Source: a virus. Taken from it: 64,000 nt of DNA. Position 1 is the stretch's first letter; each line of letters starts with the position of its first letter. The notes under the pieces were generated by a model that was not told where the DNA came from, searched no databases, and saw only the letters and a program-made list of their open reading frames with translations. The stretch is taken from positions 1 to 64,000 of the IMG/VR virus record IMGVR_UViG_3300040809_000188, one strand, 5' to 3'. This document shows, one piece after another, positions 33,825 to 42,174 of this stretch. A program made the position numbers and the translations under genes.

Positions 33825-35123
33825 ATGGCACAGTATCGCAGAGACAGACACGAATATCTTCCGAATGGTAACACTATCTTTGAGGTAGTGATGCTTGCTG
33901 ATGAATATGGTAATCGTATTGGTCCTGCGAATCCATCTGGCATGGCAGTAGATGCTTTTGGTAGAGCAAGAGTGTCACAGCCATTTACACTTTTTGATTC
34001 TTCACATCGTTTTGATGATAACGAAGCGTTTGCAACATCCAATACAGCAACAGCAACTTATGAACATTTCGCTAATAATGGTCTTGTTGTATTAGATGTT
34101 GATACAACAGATGGTGCTGAAGTTGTTCGTGAAACCAAGAGAGTATTCTCTTACCAACCGGGCAAGTCTCTGCAAGTATTAAATACTTTTGTTATGGATA
34201 CAGCAAAGACTGGTCTAAGACAAAGAGTTGGATACTTTGGTGCTAATAATGGTATCTTCATAGAGCAATCAAACTCTGACATCTACTTTGTAAAGAGGGC
34301 AATAAACTCTGGCACTGTTGCTGAAACAAGAGTTTCTAAAGCAAACTGGAATCTTGATACACTTGATGGAACAGGTCCATCTCGTAAGACACTAGATTTA
34401 ACAAAAGCACAGATTCAGTTTATTGATGTCGAATGGCTTGGTGTAGGAACAGTAAGAACAGGTTTTGTTATTGATGGACAGTTTATTCACTGTCACTCTT
34501 TCCATCACGCAAATGAAATCACTGATACCTATATGCAGACTGCATCTTTGCCTATTAGATATGAAATCAAAAATACTGCCGCAACTGCTAGTGCAAGTCG
34601 AATGAAACAGATTTGCTCTTCTGTTATTTCAGAAGGCGGTTATGAGTTGCGTGGAGAAAAACACGCTGTAGCAACACCAATCGCAACACCAAGAAATCTT
34701 ACACCTGCCGCAACATATCTTCCAATCATTTCACTTAGATTAAAAGCAAGTGAGTTGGATGCTGTTGTCATTCCTGTCGGTGGTGCTTTGTCTGGTGTTG
34801 GTAATAATGCTTACTTCTCTTGGAGACTTGTTCGTGGTGGAACGACAAGTGGTGGTAGTTGGTCTTCAAATGGAAACTCTAGTGTTGAATACAATACTTC
34901 AGGAACATCATTTAGTGGAGGAAAAGTAGTTCGCTCTGGATTTGTAACATCGACAACACAGTCTGTTGGAGCAACAGATTTGATTGGTGAGAACTTCTTT
35001 AATCTCCAGTTGAGAAGAGATGGACTAGCAGATACAGCAGAAGAGTTTACACTTTTGGTAGCATCAAAGGTTGATAACGATGACATTTATGCATCTCTTG
35101 AGTGGGAAGAGATTACACGCTAA
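33825..35123 (+). CDS. Putative virion structural protein
   Basis: The 432-residue beta-rich protein starts MAQYRRDRHEYLPNGNTIFE and is rich in Thr, Ser, Gly and Val. It has no enzyme motif and resembles conserved virion proteins of marine T4-like phages, perhaps a tail-fibre or baseplate component. It abuts the preceding gene. Confidence 0.62.
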   Translation: MAQYRRDRHEYLPNGNTIFEVVMLADEYGNRIGPANPSGMAVDAFGRARVSQPFTLFDSSHRFDDNEAFATSNTATATYEHFANNGLVVLDVDTTDGAEVVRETKRVFSYQPGKSLQVLNTFVMDTAKTGLRQRVGYFGANNGIFIEQSNSDIYFVKRAINSGTVAETRVSKANWNLDTLDGTGPSRKTLDLTKAQIQFIDVEWLGVGTVRTGFVIDGQFIHCHSFHHANEITDTYMQTASLPIRYEIKNTAATASASRMKQICSSVISEGGYELRGEKHAVATPIATPRNLTPAATYLPIISLRLKASELDAVVIPVGGALSGVGNNAYFSWRLVRGGTTSGGSWSSNGNSSVEYNTSGTSFSGGKVVRSGFVTSTTQSVGATDLIGENFFNLQLRRDGLADTAEEFTLLVASKVDNDDIYASLEWEEITR

Positions 35124-35668
35124 TGTATATGACAGAGAAAACAATCACTCGCTCAGACTTGGCGCAGATAGAAAAGTATGCTGACAAGTTGTTTGCGAAA
35201 GTAGGGATTGATGTGGAATTTACAAAACATTTCTTGGATCGTGTAAACGATGAAAGAAATAAGAAGCAGATAACAACTGCTGAACTAACTCGTATCTTTA
35301 AACAGGTCTTCAGTAAGCACGGCAAACCGATTGCAAGACTAGGACCTGATGCAGAAGCAGTAATGAAAGATATGAGAACTGACATCAACATGCCTTTTGT
35401 TCTGAAGTTGTCTGGAAACGAACTTGAACTTGTCGCTAAGACAGTCATGCGTAAGAAGGACTTTAAGACCTCTAATAAGACATTTGCAGTAGAAGAAACT
35501 CTGCAAATCTTACATAGAGAGTCAAACAAACAAGGTAAAAAGACTTTTAAGGAGTTTACCGATGTTAAAACGATGGATACAAAAAAGAGTATCAGAGAGG
35601 ACATCATGGGATGGCGGAATGCTCATCGCACTTGGCCTTCTCGTACTATTCCTCTCACCTCTCGCTAA
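35123..35668 (+). CDS. Conserved phage protein
   Basis: The protein (181 aa) has the segment FTKHFLDRVNDERNKKQITT followed by a basic helical C-terminal half. This part is widespread in marine phages, sometimes in larger virion proteins. Its stop region overlaps a small membrane protein in another frame. ATG at 35123 or 35129 is possible. Function unknown. Confidence 0.6.
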   Translation: MYMTEKTITRSDLAQIEKYADKLFAKVGIDVEFTKHFLDRVNDERNKKQITTAELTRIFKQVFSKHGKPIARLGPDAEAVMKDMRTDINMPFVLKLSGNELELVAKTVMRKKDFKTSNKTFAVEETLQILHRESNKQGKKTFKEFTDVKTMDTKKSIREDIMGWRNAHRTWPSRTIPLTSR

Positions 35669-35726
35669 GATTGCGGCTGGTATTGCAATAGCATACGGTC
35701 TATGGACAATCTTTAAGAGCGAGTAA
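35562..35726 (+). CDS. Small membrane protein overlapping previous gene (holin candidate)
   Basis: This 54-residue frame lies largely inside the end of the preceding gene, with AAGGAG seven bases before its ATG. The product has a basic N terminus (MLKRWIQKRV) and a membrane region that can make two spans (MLIALGLLVLFL and AAGIAIAYGLWTIF). It opens the lysis region, so a holin or antiholin is possible. No family is recognised. Confidence 0.6.
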   Translation: MLKRWIQKRVSERTSWDGGMLIALGLLVLFLSPLAKIAAGIAIAYGLWTIFKSE

Positions 35727-35824
35727 GGACTACTCTACCCACATAGTATTTTAGACTACTACAACTCACATGCGATTTTGTATGCGTGGTGGGCTTTTGT
35801 GTCCTATTTCCAAAGGAGAAAAAA

Positions 35825-36058
35825 ATGGAAGTACTAAATAACATTAAAGGATGGGCTGGATCACTTGCTGACGTAGGTGTAAGTCTAGCCGCATTAGCAA
35901 TCGTTGCTGAAGTTCTAGGTCTAGGCAATATGCCTTTCATGCCTGAAGGACTTAGCGTGGTTGATAATGTATCTGCAATGATTAGCAATCTTGGCGCACA
36001 AGGTGTGATGGGCTTGATTGCTATTTGGGTACTTTATAGCATCTGGCAAAGGAAGTAA
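35825..36058 (+). CDS. Small membrane protein (holin candidate)
   Basis: The 77-residue product has two predicted membrane spans (residues about 15-35 and 55-72) and ends in basic residues (WQRK). It lies directly before the spanin pair. Size, topology and position fit a class II holin, but no sequence match is claimed. AAAGGAG precedes the ATG at about 35825. Confidence 0.55.
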   Translation: MEVLNNIKGWAGSLADVGVSLAALAIVAEVLGLGNMPFMPEGLSVVDNVSAMISNLGAQGVMGLIAIWVLYSIWQRK

Positions 36059-36059
36059 A

Positions 36060-36563
36060 ATGTTGAAACTCTATATTATGGTTGCTTTAATTGCGGTACT
36101 TGGCGCTGTTGGATACGGCGCCAAGTATTACTATGATACAACGCAAGCGACCATTGGAACATTGAGAGAAAATAATGCTCAACTTGAAGTAGCAGTTCAG
36201 ACTGCAAATGAAAGCGTTGAGTCATTGCAACAGGATATGGTAAAACTAGGTGAACTAAATAATAAACTTCAAGGCGATTTGCAAAAAGCAGAAGCGTATG
36301 GTGATAATCTAAGAAACAAACTTAGACAAATGGACTTGGTTGCAGACGCAATCAGAGATGCGGAAAATTTGGAAGGAAGAATGAATGGTGCTACAGCAAA
36401 AATATGGCGTGAACTTGAGCGTGACACTGGCGGTGCTGGTGACAAGCCTCTTCCTAGTTGGTTGCAGCCTCCCTCAACCAGAACCACAGATCAAAGTGGT
36501 GACGAAGGTGGAGAAGACGCAGATTCCAGTGGTAGCCAGACCGAAACCGATACAACTAACTGA
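36060..36563 (+). CDS. Inner-membrane spanin (Rz-like)
   Basis: The protein (167 aa) has one N-terminal anchor (MLKLYIMVALIAVLGAVGYG) and a long periplasmic coiled coil. This is the i-spanin plan: it joins a lipoprotein partner and fuses the membranes at lysis. The ATG at 36060 overlaps the preceding gene's end; an earlier in-frame start would cut off the anchor's position. The last 179 bases also encode the start of the o-spanin in another frame. Confidence 0.8.
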   Translation: MLKLYIMVALIAVLGAVGYGAKYYYDTTQATIGTLRENNAQLEVAVQTANESVESLQQDMVKLGELNNKLQGDLQKAEAYGDNLRNKLRQMDLVADAIRDAENLEGRMNGATAKIWRELERDTGGAGDKPLPSWLQPPSTRTTDQSGDEGGEDADSSGSQTETDTTN

Positions 36564-36825
36564 TACAAAGATATACGTTGTAAACAAAGATAACTTAGAT
36601 AAGTTTGTAGAAGAGTTTAAAGAGGTCAATGGTGATCTCGCATTCGTAGCACTGAGCATTCGTGATTACGAAAATCTAGCATTAAATGTCGCAGAGTTGC
36701 GCCGTTTTATAAATCAACAAACACAAATAATCCTTTATTATGAACAAGCCGTGACACCAGACGGAGAGGAAAATAAAGGAAATGCTGAATCTACAGATAG
36801 CCAGTCGGATGGCAAAAGCGAGTGA
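36385..36825 (+). CDS. Outer-membrane lipoprotein spanin (Rz1-like)
   Basis: The protein begins MVLQQKYGVNLSVTLAVLVT and has the lipobox LVGC at residues 23-26. The mature part begins CSLPQPEPQ, Pro-rich as in Rz1. It is nested out of frame in the i-spanin gene, with GGAAGGAAGA upstream, the classical overlapping spanin arrangement. At 146 residues it is long for an o-spanin, and its C-terminal part lies beyond the i-spanin gene. It overlaps the lipase gene. Confidence 0.78.
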   Translation: MVLQQKYGVNLSVTLAVLVTSLFLVGCSLPQPEPQIKVVTKVEKTQIPVVARPKPIQLTDTKIYVVNKDNLDKFVEEFKEVNGDLAFVALSIRDYENLALNVAELRRFINQQTQIILYYEQAVTPDGEENKGNAESTDSQSDGKSE

Positions 36826-37519
36826 GATAGCATATTTGGATGATGCAGAAAAGCAATATGTTGAACTAGGATATTATGGACACACATTCTTTGATATTGA
36901 TGGCGCACAATGTCATGCAGTATGGAATGACACAGAATATGCATTATGCTTCAGAGGAACAGAACCATCAGAGATTGGTGACATTCTTGCTGATCTAAAT
37001 GCTATACCAAGAGGTGCAATGACACATGGTCTTGTTCATTCTGGTTTCATGGGTGAACTGGACAAACTATGGCAAAACGTAGTAGAGCATCAAGCAAAAC
37101 ATCAAGATAAAACATTCTACATTACAGGACATTCTCTAGGCGCCGCAATGGCGACTATTGCTACATCTCGTTTTGAAGAGTTCACAAAGGTTCATGAACT
37201 GTACACGTTTGGATCACCAAGAGCAGGCACCAGAAGTTTCGTGAAGAATATCACTACACCACATTATCGTTTTGTGAATAACAATGACATTGTGACAGCA
37301 GTTCCACCAAGACTTATGTTCTATCGTCATCATGGAAACTTGACATACATCAATCATTATGGTAATATACGAAAACTAACACCATGGCAAAGAATGAAAG
37401 ACAAGTGGAGAGGTCGCTGGAGAGCATTCAGAAAAGGCATGCCTTTCGATGGTGCATTCGATCACTCAATGACATTGTATAGAGAAAAGGTTGTTAAGAA
37501 TGCAGAGGAAGATAAATAA
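36782..37519 (+). CDS. Class 3 lipase
   Basis: This 245-residue alpha/beta hydrolase shows CFRGTEPSE and the nucleophile elbow ITGHSLGAAMA (Ser within GHSLG, near residue 117). Asp and His candidates lie in NNNDIVTAVPP and YINHYG. Class 3 lipases cut acylglycerols or phospholipids. It overlaps the o-spanin start of lysis genes, so a role in lysis through membrane lipid attack is plausible but inferred. There is no signal peptide. Confidence 0.85.
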   Translation: MLNLQIASRMAKASEIAYLDDAEKQYVELGYYGHTFFDIDGAQCHAVWNDTEYALCFRGTEPSEIGDILADLNAIPRGAMTHGLVHSGFMGELDKLWQNVVEHQAKHQDKTFYITGHSLGAAMATIATSRFEEFTKVHELYTFGSPRAGTRSFVKNITTPHYRFVNNNDIVTAVPPRLMFYRHHGNLTYINHYGNIRKLTPWQRMKDKWRGRWRAFRKGMPFDGAFDHSMTLYREKVVKNAEEDK

Positions 37520-37905
37520 TGCTTGAGAGAATGTTTGAAGATACGCTGTGGATTTACACAGCAATAGGAGGTTCTCTCATTGGTGCGGCTTTTCTCGCAT
37601 ACTTCAAAGAGACTAGAGCCGGACTATGGTGTTATGCCAAGTTAGATCAGTTTCTCGATTATCTTGTAGAGAAGTACGGACTGACTTGGTTTGAACAACC
37701 AACAGACGCATGGAGAAAGAAGTATCCATATGTCACAAAGAAGATAGACGAACTAGAAGCAAGGATAGCCGCTATGGAAGCACCAACTAAAAAATGTGAG
37801 TGTGGACATGACTGTCATTGTGGTAATGAATGTCAAGAGTGTGTAAACGATGTTTGCACAGAGTGTAAGTGTGAGGATAGTCGTGGACAATCAGCAGATT
37901 TTTGA
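37519..37905 (+). CDS. Membrane protein with Cys-rich metal-binding tail
   Basis: The protein (128 aa) has a single N-terminal span (IYTAIGGSLIGAAFLAYF), a charged helical middle (KKIDELEARIAAMEA) and an unusual end with CECGHDCHCGNECQECV and further Cys pairs. The Cys/His spacing suggests metal or redox chemistry. I know of no phage lysis protein with such a tail. It overlaps lysis-region genes on both sides. Confidence 0.6.
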   Translation: MLERMFEDTLWIYTAIGGSLIGAAFLAYFKETRAGLWCYAKLDQFLDYLVEKYGLTWFEQPTDAWRKKYPYVTKKIDELEARIAAMEAPTKKCECGHDCHCGNECQECVNDVCTECKCEDSRGQSADF

Positions 37906-38155
37906 TTACATCAACGACTTGAGAAAAGAGTCAAAAAAGGAACACGAGTTGTTGCATAAGCGTATATCTGACATGAAGGACGAACTTCTTGCAGAAATGA
38001 AAGAAATTCGTAATGAGCAAGCGGCTGTAAACAGACGCATGGACAATCGTGTGACTGCACTTGAGCGTTGGAAGTGGACTATCGTTGGTGGTGCTATCGT
38101 TCTAGGCTTTGTCTTATCTGGTGGAGTCGAAGCAATACGGAATCTTTTGTCTTGA
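37883..38155 (+). CDS. XhlA-like holin-associated membrane protein
   Basis: Starting at a GTG (37883) after GAGG, the 90-residue product has a coiled-coil N-terminal part (RISDMKDELLAEMKEI) and a C-terminal span (WTIVGGAIVLGFVLSGGVEA). This resembles hemolysin XhlA proteins, which act with holins. The assignment is by topology. Its stop codon lies within the -35 of the primase promoter. Confidence 0.6.
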   Translation: MDNQQIFDYINDLRKESKKEHELLHKRISDMKDELLAEMKEIRNEQAAVNRRMDNRVTALERWKWTIVGGAIVLGFVLSGGVEAIRNLLS

Positions 38156-38180
38156 CATCATAACAGTTTTACCATATAAT
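38152..38180 (+). promoter_or_regulatory. Promoter for primase with very short leader
   Basis: TTGACA at 38152-38157, exactly 17 bases, consensus TATAAT at 38175-38180. The primase ATG is ten bases after the -10, leaving about four leader bases and no ribosome site. Confidence 0.8.
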
Positions 38181-38190
38181 CTTTTACATT

Positions 38191-39198
38191 ATGAGCAACT
38201 ATATTGACTTGAAATACCTGAATCAACTTTCAGGGCAACTTTCGCAGTTCAAGCGGAAGGATAACAATCTATTCAACTTTCGCTGTCCATTCTGCGGCGA
38301 TAGCGAAAAGAACAAACTCAAAGCAAGAGGCTATGTGTTTCTTGTTGAGGGTGCTTATTTGTACAAGTGTCATAACTGTGGTGTATCAGCAAATATTGAC
38401 AAACTTATCAGTCATGTAAGTCCTGATATGTACAAAGAATACCGCACAGAGCGGTTCATAGACAAGCGTAGAGAGCCTGTGACACCGGCTAAGACTTCAA
38501 CAGGTATAAAGTTCCGCAACCGAAATTATCATCTAAAGACCCCCCTCAAATCGTTGAAGAAGATTTCGCAGTTAGAGCATAATCATCCAGCGAAGCAATA
38601 TGTAGAGAAGAGAATGATACCAAAGGAGTATCATCGTAAGTTGTTCTATGCTCCAAAGTTTGCAAAGTGGGTGAACACAATCATTCCAAACAAACTGGAT
38701 GAGAAGTATGATGAACCTCGTTTGATCATACCGTTCTTTGATGAGCAAGAAAGGTTGTTTGGTTTTCAGGGTAGAGCGTTTGGTAAAAGTGCTGTCAAGT
38801 ATATCACCATCATGCTTGACGAGGGTGCTATTAAGGTGTTTGGACTAGAAGATGTGGATAAGACAAAGCGCATCTACATCACTGAAGGGCCTATAGATAG
38901 TATGTTCCTACCAAATAGTCTCGCAATGGCTGGTGCAGATATGAAATCTCTGAACCTACCAGATGTTGTATACATATATGACAATGAACCAAGAAGTAGT
39001 GAAATACTGAAGAAGATTGAAAAAAATATTTCCGCTGGTGCCTCTGTATGCGTCTGGCCAAGTTTTTTGAAAGAAAAAGATATTAATGATATGATACTAG
39101 CCGGATTGAGCATTTCAGAGATTCTAGGAATTATAAATGATAACACATTTTCTAAATTAAGAGCGAAAGTAAAACTTGCAGAGTGGAGAAAAGTATAG
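38191..39198 (+). CDS. 61: DNA primase gp61
   Basis: The 335-residue primase makes RNA primers on the lagging strand with helicase gp41. An N-terminal zinc ribbon is visible (CPFCGD at about residue 34 and CHNCG at about residue 63). The TOPRIM-like core has ITEGPIDSMFL, and a later YIYDNEPRS gives the acidic pair. Length matches T4 gp61. It is transcribed from a strong promoter with almost no leader. Confidence 0.9.
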   Translation: MSNYIDLKYLNQLSGQLSQFKRKDNNLFNFRCPFCGDSEKNKLKARGYVFLVEGAYLYKCHNCGVSANIDKLISHVSPDMYKEYRTERFIDKRREPVTPAKTSTGIKFRNRNYHLKTPLKSLKKISQLEHNHPAKQYVEKRMIPKEYHRKLFYAPKFAKWVNTIIPNKLDEKYDEPRLIIPFFDEQERLFGFQGRAFGKSAVKYITIMLDEGAIKVFGLEDVDKTKRIYITEGPIDSMFLPNSLAMAGADMKSLNLPDVVYIYDNEPRSSEILKKIEKNISAGASVCVWPSFLKEKDINDMILAGLSISEILGIINDNTFSKLRAKVKLAEWRKV

Positions 39199-39199
39199 T

Positions 39200-39859
39200 A
39201 TGGAAGTGACTTTGATTGATAGTATGGGAACTGACTTGACTGTTGTGAATGCCGCAAGAGTTTCATTCTCTAAAACGTCTACATGGGCTAGAAACATTCC
39301 TCAATCTGAGACATATGAACTTTCAGATAGGGATAAGAAACTGATTCGATATCTAGCAGAACACAATCATTGGTCGCCTTTTGGACATGCATCATTGCAG
39401 TTCCATATCAAAGCACCTGTGTTTGTTGCAAGACAACTTGTAAAGCATCAAGTGGGTCTTGTGTGGAATGAAGTAAGTCGTAGATACGTTGATGATGAGC
39501 CAGAGTTTTACATTCCTAAAGAATGGCGCTTGAAAGCAGAAGATAAGAAACAGGGTAGTAGTAACGAGACAGTGGAATACAGCATCGATTCAACGATGAT
39601 GTGGTGTAAAGAGACTTATCAGAATCTACTCAATAAGAACATTGCGCCAGAGATGGCACGAATGGTACTACCACAAAACATGATGACTGAATGGTATTGG
39701 AGTGGTACACTATTCGCATTTGCGAGAGTATGTAACCTTAGATGTAAGGAGGATACACAAGCAGAGACAAGAGTTATAGCAAATCAAATAAGCGAACTAG
39801 CAAAGAAAAAGTTTCCAGTTTCGTGGGAACATCTAACAGACGGAGAAATCGATGAATAA
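39200..39859 (+). CDS. thyX: Flavin-dependent thymidylate synthase ThyX
   Basis: The 219-residue enzyme makes dTMP from dUMP with FAD and methylene-tetrahydrofolate. NAARVSFSKT and HWSPFGHASLQFH are conserved. The signature region reads RQLVKHQVGLVWNEVSRRY, where KHQ stands in the place of the common RHR and one residue is added before NE. The ATG at 39200 follows GGAGAA and the primase stop. It overlaps the reductase gene; together they supply dNTPs. Confidence 0.88.
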   Translation: MEVTLIDSMGTDLTVVNAARVSFSKTSTWARNIPQSETYELSDRDKKLIRYLAEHNHWSPFGHASLQFHIKAPVFVARQLVKHQVGLVWNEVSRRYVDDEPEFYIPKEWRLKAEDKKQGSSNETVEYSIDSTMMWCKETYQNLLNKNIAPEMARMVLPQNMMTEWYWSGTLFAFARVCNLRCKEDTQAETRVIANQISELAKKKFPVSWEHLTDGEIDE

Positions 39860-41762
39860 CTATCTACCAACAGAATATCAATCCTTTATTCACCTATCAA
39901 GGTATTCACGCTGGCAACCAGAACTAGGTCGCAGAGAAACTTGGGATGAAACTGTTAGTAGATATTTTGACTTCTTTACTGAGCATTTGAAAGAGCAGTG
40001 TGACTTTGATCTTGATCCAAAAGACAGAAAGCGTCTTGAAGAGTCTGTACTATCATTGAACACAATGCCTTCTATGCGTTGTCTGATGACTGCTGGTGAA
40101 GCACTAAAGCGTGAAAATATCGCAGGCTATAACTGTTCTTATATTGCTGTGGATTCACCAAGAGCATTTGATGAAATCCTATACATTCTTATGAACGGAA
40201 CTGGTGTCGGTTTCTCTGTTGAGCGTCAAGATGTAGCAAAACTTCCAGTAGTAGCAGATGAACTTCATCCTACAGATACAACGATTATTGTGCCAGACAG
40301 CAAACTAGGATGGGCGAAATCTTTGAAAGAACTCATTCATCTTCTATACTCTGGTCAGATTCCAAAATGGGATTTGAGCAAGGTTCGTCCAGCAGGCGCT
40401 CCATTGAAAACATTTGGTGGTAGAGCATCTGGTCCAGAACCACTAGATCAACTGTTTCGTTTTGCAGTAAATATCTTTACACACGCACAAGGACGCAAAC
40501 TCTCTTCACTAGAGTGTCATGACTTGGTGTGTAAGATCGCTGAGATTGTTGTTGTCGGTGGTGTTCGCCGTTCAGCACTTATCTCTCTTTCAAATCTAAG
40601 CGATGATCGTATGAGAGTTGCTAAATCAGGACAATGGTGGGAAGACAATGCACAAAGAGCCCTTGCGAATAACTCGGCCTGTTACACGGAAAAGCCAGAA
40701 ATCGGCATCTTCATGGACGAATGGAAATCCCTTTACGACTCGAAATCTGGAGAGCGGGGCATCTTCAACCGTCAGTCTGCCAAGCAACAGGCTGAACGTA
40801 ACGGTAGACGAGAATCTGAATGGGATTTCGGTACGAACCCCTGTTCAGAAATCATCCTAAGAAGCAAGCAGTTTTGTAATCTTTCAGAGGTTGTTGTTCG
40901 TGCATCAGATAGCATGAACACATTGAAGAAGAAAGTTGAGATTGCTACAATCCTTGGTACATTTCAGTCTACACTAACTAACTTCAAGTATCTGTCAAGT
41001 TCATGGACAAACAATACGAGAGAAGAGAGACTACTTGGTGTATCTCTGACTGGTATTATGGATAGCACACTTACCAATGGTAAAGAAGATGGACTTGAGA
41101 AGAGACTAGATGAACTAAAGAAAATCGCTGTGAAGACAAACGAAGAATGGTCAGAGAAACTTGGTATTCCACAGTCTGCGGCTATCACTTGTGTAAAGCC
41201 ATCAGGCACAGTATCACAGTTGGTTGATTCTGCGTCTGGCATTCATGCTCGTCATAATCCTTATTACATTCGTACTGTTCGTGCAGACAAGAAAGACCCT
41301 CTTGCACAGTTCATGCGTGATGCAGGGTTCCCTGTAGAGGATGATGTAATGAAGCCTGAGCATACCTATGTGTTCTCTTTTCCAATGAAAGCACCAGAAC
41401 ATGCTGTAATGCGTACTGACATGACTGCACTGGAGCAACTAGAACTATGGTTGCAGTATCAGAAGCATTGGTGTGAGCATAAGCCATCTGTGACAATCTC
41501 TGTCAAAGAGCATGAGTGGATGGAAGTTGGTGCATGGGTTTACAAACACTTTGATTGGATGAGTGGTGTATCATTCCTACCATTCTCTGAGCATGTATAC
41601 AAGCAAGCACCATATCAAGACTGTGACGAAGCAACTTATGAAGCAGAACTTGAGAAGATGCCTAAGAATGTTGACTGGTCAGCACTAACTCTATACGAGC
41701 AGTCAGACATGACAGAAGGCGCACAAGAACTTGCTTGTGTAGCAGGCGCTTGCGAAATCTAA
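39852..41762 (+). CDS. nrdJ: Class II (B12-dependent) ribonucleotide reductase NrdJ
   Basis: The 636-residue enzyme reduces ribonucleotides using adenosylcobalamin. The active-site pattern NCSY near residue 113, the NPCSEI loop near residue 331 with FCNLSEV, and the C-terminal CVAGAC thiol pair mark the family. No class I reductase is seen in the window. About 200 bases around the NPCSEI region use GCC, CTC, TCC and CCC codons unlike the rest of the gene. Electrons may come from the glutaredoxin at 48.5 kb. Confidence 0.92.
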   Translation: MNNYLPTEYQSFIHLSRYSRWQPELGRRETWDETVSRYFDFFTEHLKEQCDFDLDPKDRKRLEESVLSLNTMPSMRCLMTAGEALKRENIAGYNCSYIAVDSPRAFDEILYILMNGTGVGFSVERQDVAKLPVVADELHPTDTTIIVPDSKLGWAKSLKELIHLLYSGQIPKWDLSKVRPAGAPLKTFGGRASGPEPLDQLFRFAVNIFTHAQGRKLSSLECHDLVCKIAEIVVVGGVRRSALISLSNLSDDRMRVAKSGQWWEDNAQRALANNSACYTEKPEIGIFMDEWKSLYDSKSGERGIFNRQSAKQQAERNGRRESEWDFGTNPCSEIILRSKQFCNLSEVVVRASDSMNTLKKKVEIATILGTFQSTLTNFKYLSSSWTNNTREERLLGVSLTGIMDSTLTNGKEDGLEKRLDELKKIAVKTNEEWSEKLGIPQSAAITCVKPSGTVSQLVDSASGIHARHNPYYIRTVRADKKDPLAQFMRDAGFPVEDDVMKPEHTYVFSFPMKAPEHAVMRTDMTALEQLELWLQYQKHWCEHKPSVTISVKEHEWMEVGAWVYKHFDWMSGVSFLPFSEHVYKQAPYQDCDEATYEAELEKMPKNVDWSALTLYEQSDMTEGAQELACVAGACEI

Positions 41763-42016
41763 GTCCTTGTATTAGGATTTGTACACTTGAGAAATCAAAC
41801 GAAGACATCTCATATTGCGTGGGATGTTTTCGTACTCAAGATGAAATTCGTGATTGGCTCATAATAACAGATGAATCAAAGATTGACATCATGAACGATT
41901 GTCAGAAACGAAGGAAATCTTATGAAGAAAGTTTTACATTCAGTCCTGAAAACAGGACAGATTATAAAATCAAAGTCGGGCGAGAAAGAATGGGTGGTAG
42001 TAGAAACAGGAGATGA
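41750..42016 (+). CDS. DUF1289-like protein
   Basis: The frame reads SPCIRICTLEK, then YCVGCFRTQDEIRDWLIITD and QKRRKSYEES, matching the PC-x2-x-C...C-x-GC-x-RT-x-EI-x-W pattern of DUF1289, a small zinc-finger-like family common in Proteobacteria. The gene starts from TTG inside the reductase gene; TTG at 41735 is the alternative. It overlaps the next frame. Function unknown. Confidence 0.7.
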   Translation: MRNLSPCIRICTLEKSNEDISYCVGCFRTQDEIRDWLIITDESKIDIMNDCQKRRKSYEESFTFSPENRTDYKIKVGRERMGGSRNRR

Positions 42017-42116
42017 AGAAGTTCTACTAGCCGCTATTTCGTCTTACAAGAAACTGTCAACAAAAGATGCCATGGATTGGAATCTGCTTGAAGAAGAAGA
42101 TTTAAAGCATCTATAA
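41922..42116 (+). CDS. Small hypothetical protein
   Basis: The 64-residue, beta-rich protein (VLKTGQIIKSKSGEKEWVVV) overlaps the end of the DUF1289-like gene. AAGGAA lies before the ATG. It is followed by a late promoter. Not recognised. Confidence 0.6.
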   Translation: MKKVLHSVLKTGQIIKSKSGEKEWVVVETGDEEVLLAAISSYKKLSTKDAMDWNLLEEEDLKHL

Positions 42117-42135
42117 GTGTCAAAAATTTGAATCA

Positions 42136-42142
42136 CTAAATA
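42136..42142 (+). promoter_or_regulatory. T4-like late promoter CTAAATA
   Basis: CTAAATA stands 32 bases before the zinc-ribbon gene, with no stronger promoter nearby. Confidence 0.55.
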
Positions 42143-42174
42143 CTCACGAATCTTTAACGGAAAAGGGTGTCAAT

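Noticed and set aside
40618-40860. An 80-codon overlapping frame in the reductase gene
   Set aside because: It coincides with the tract of unusual codons in nrdJ and has no family features; it is explained as a side effect of the codon shift.
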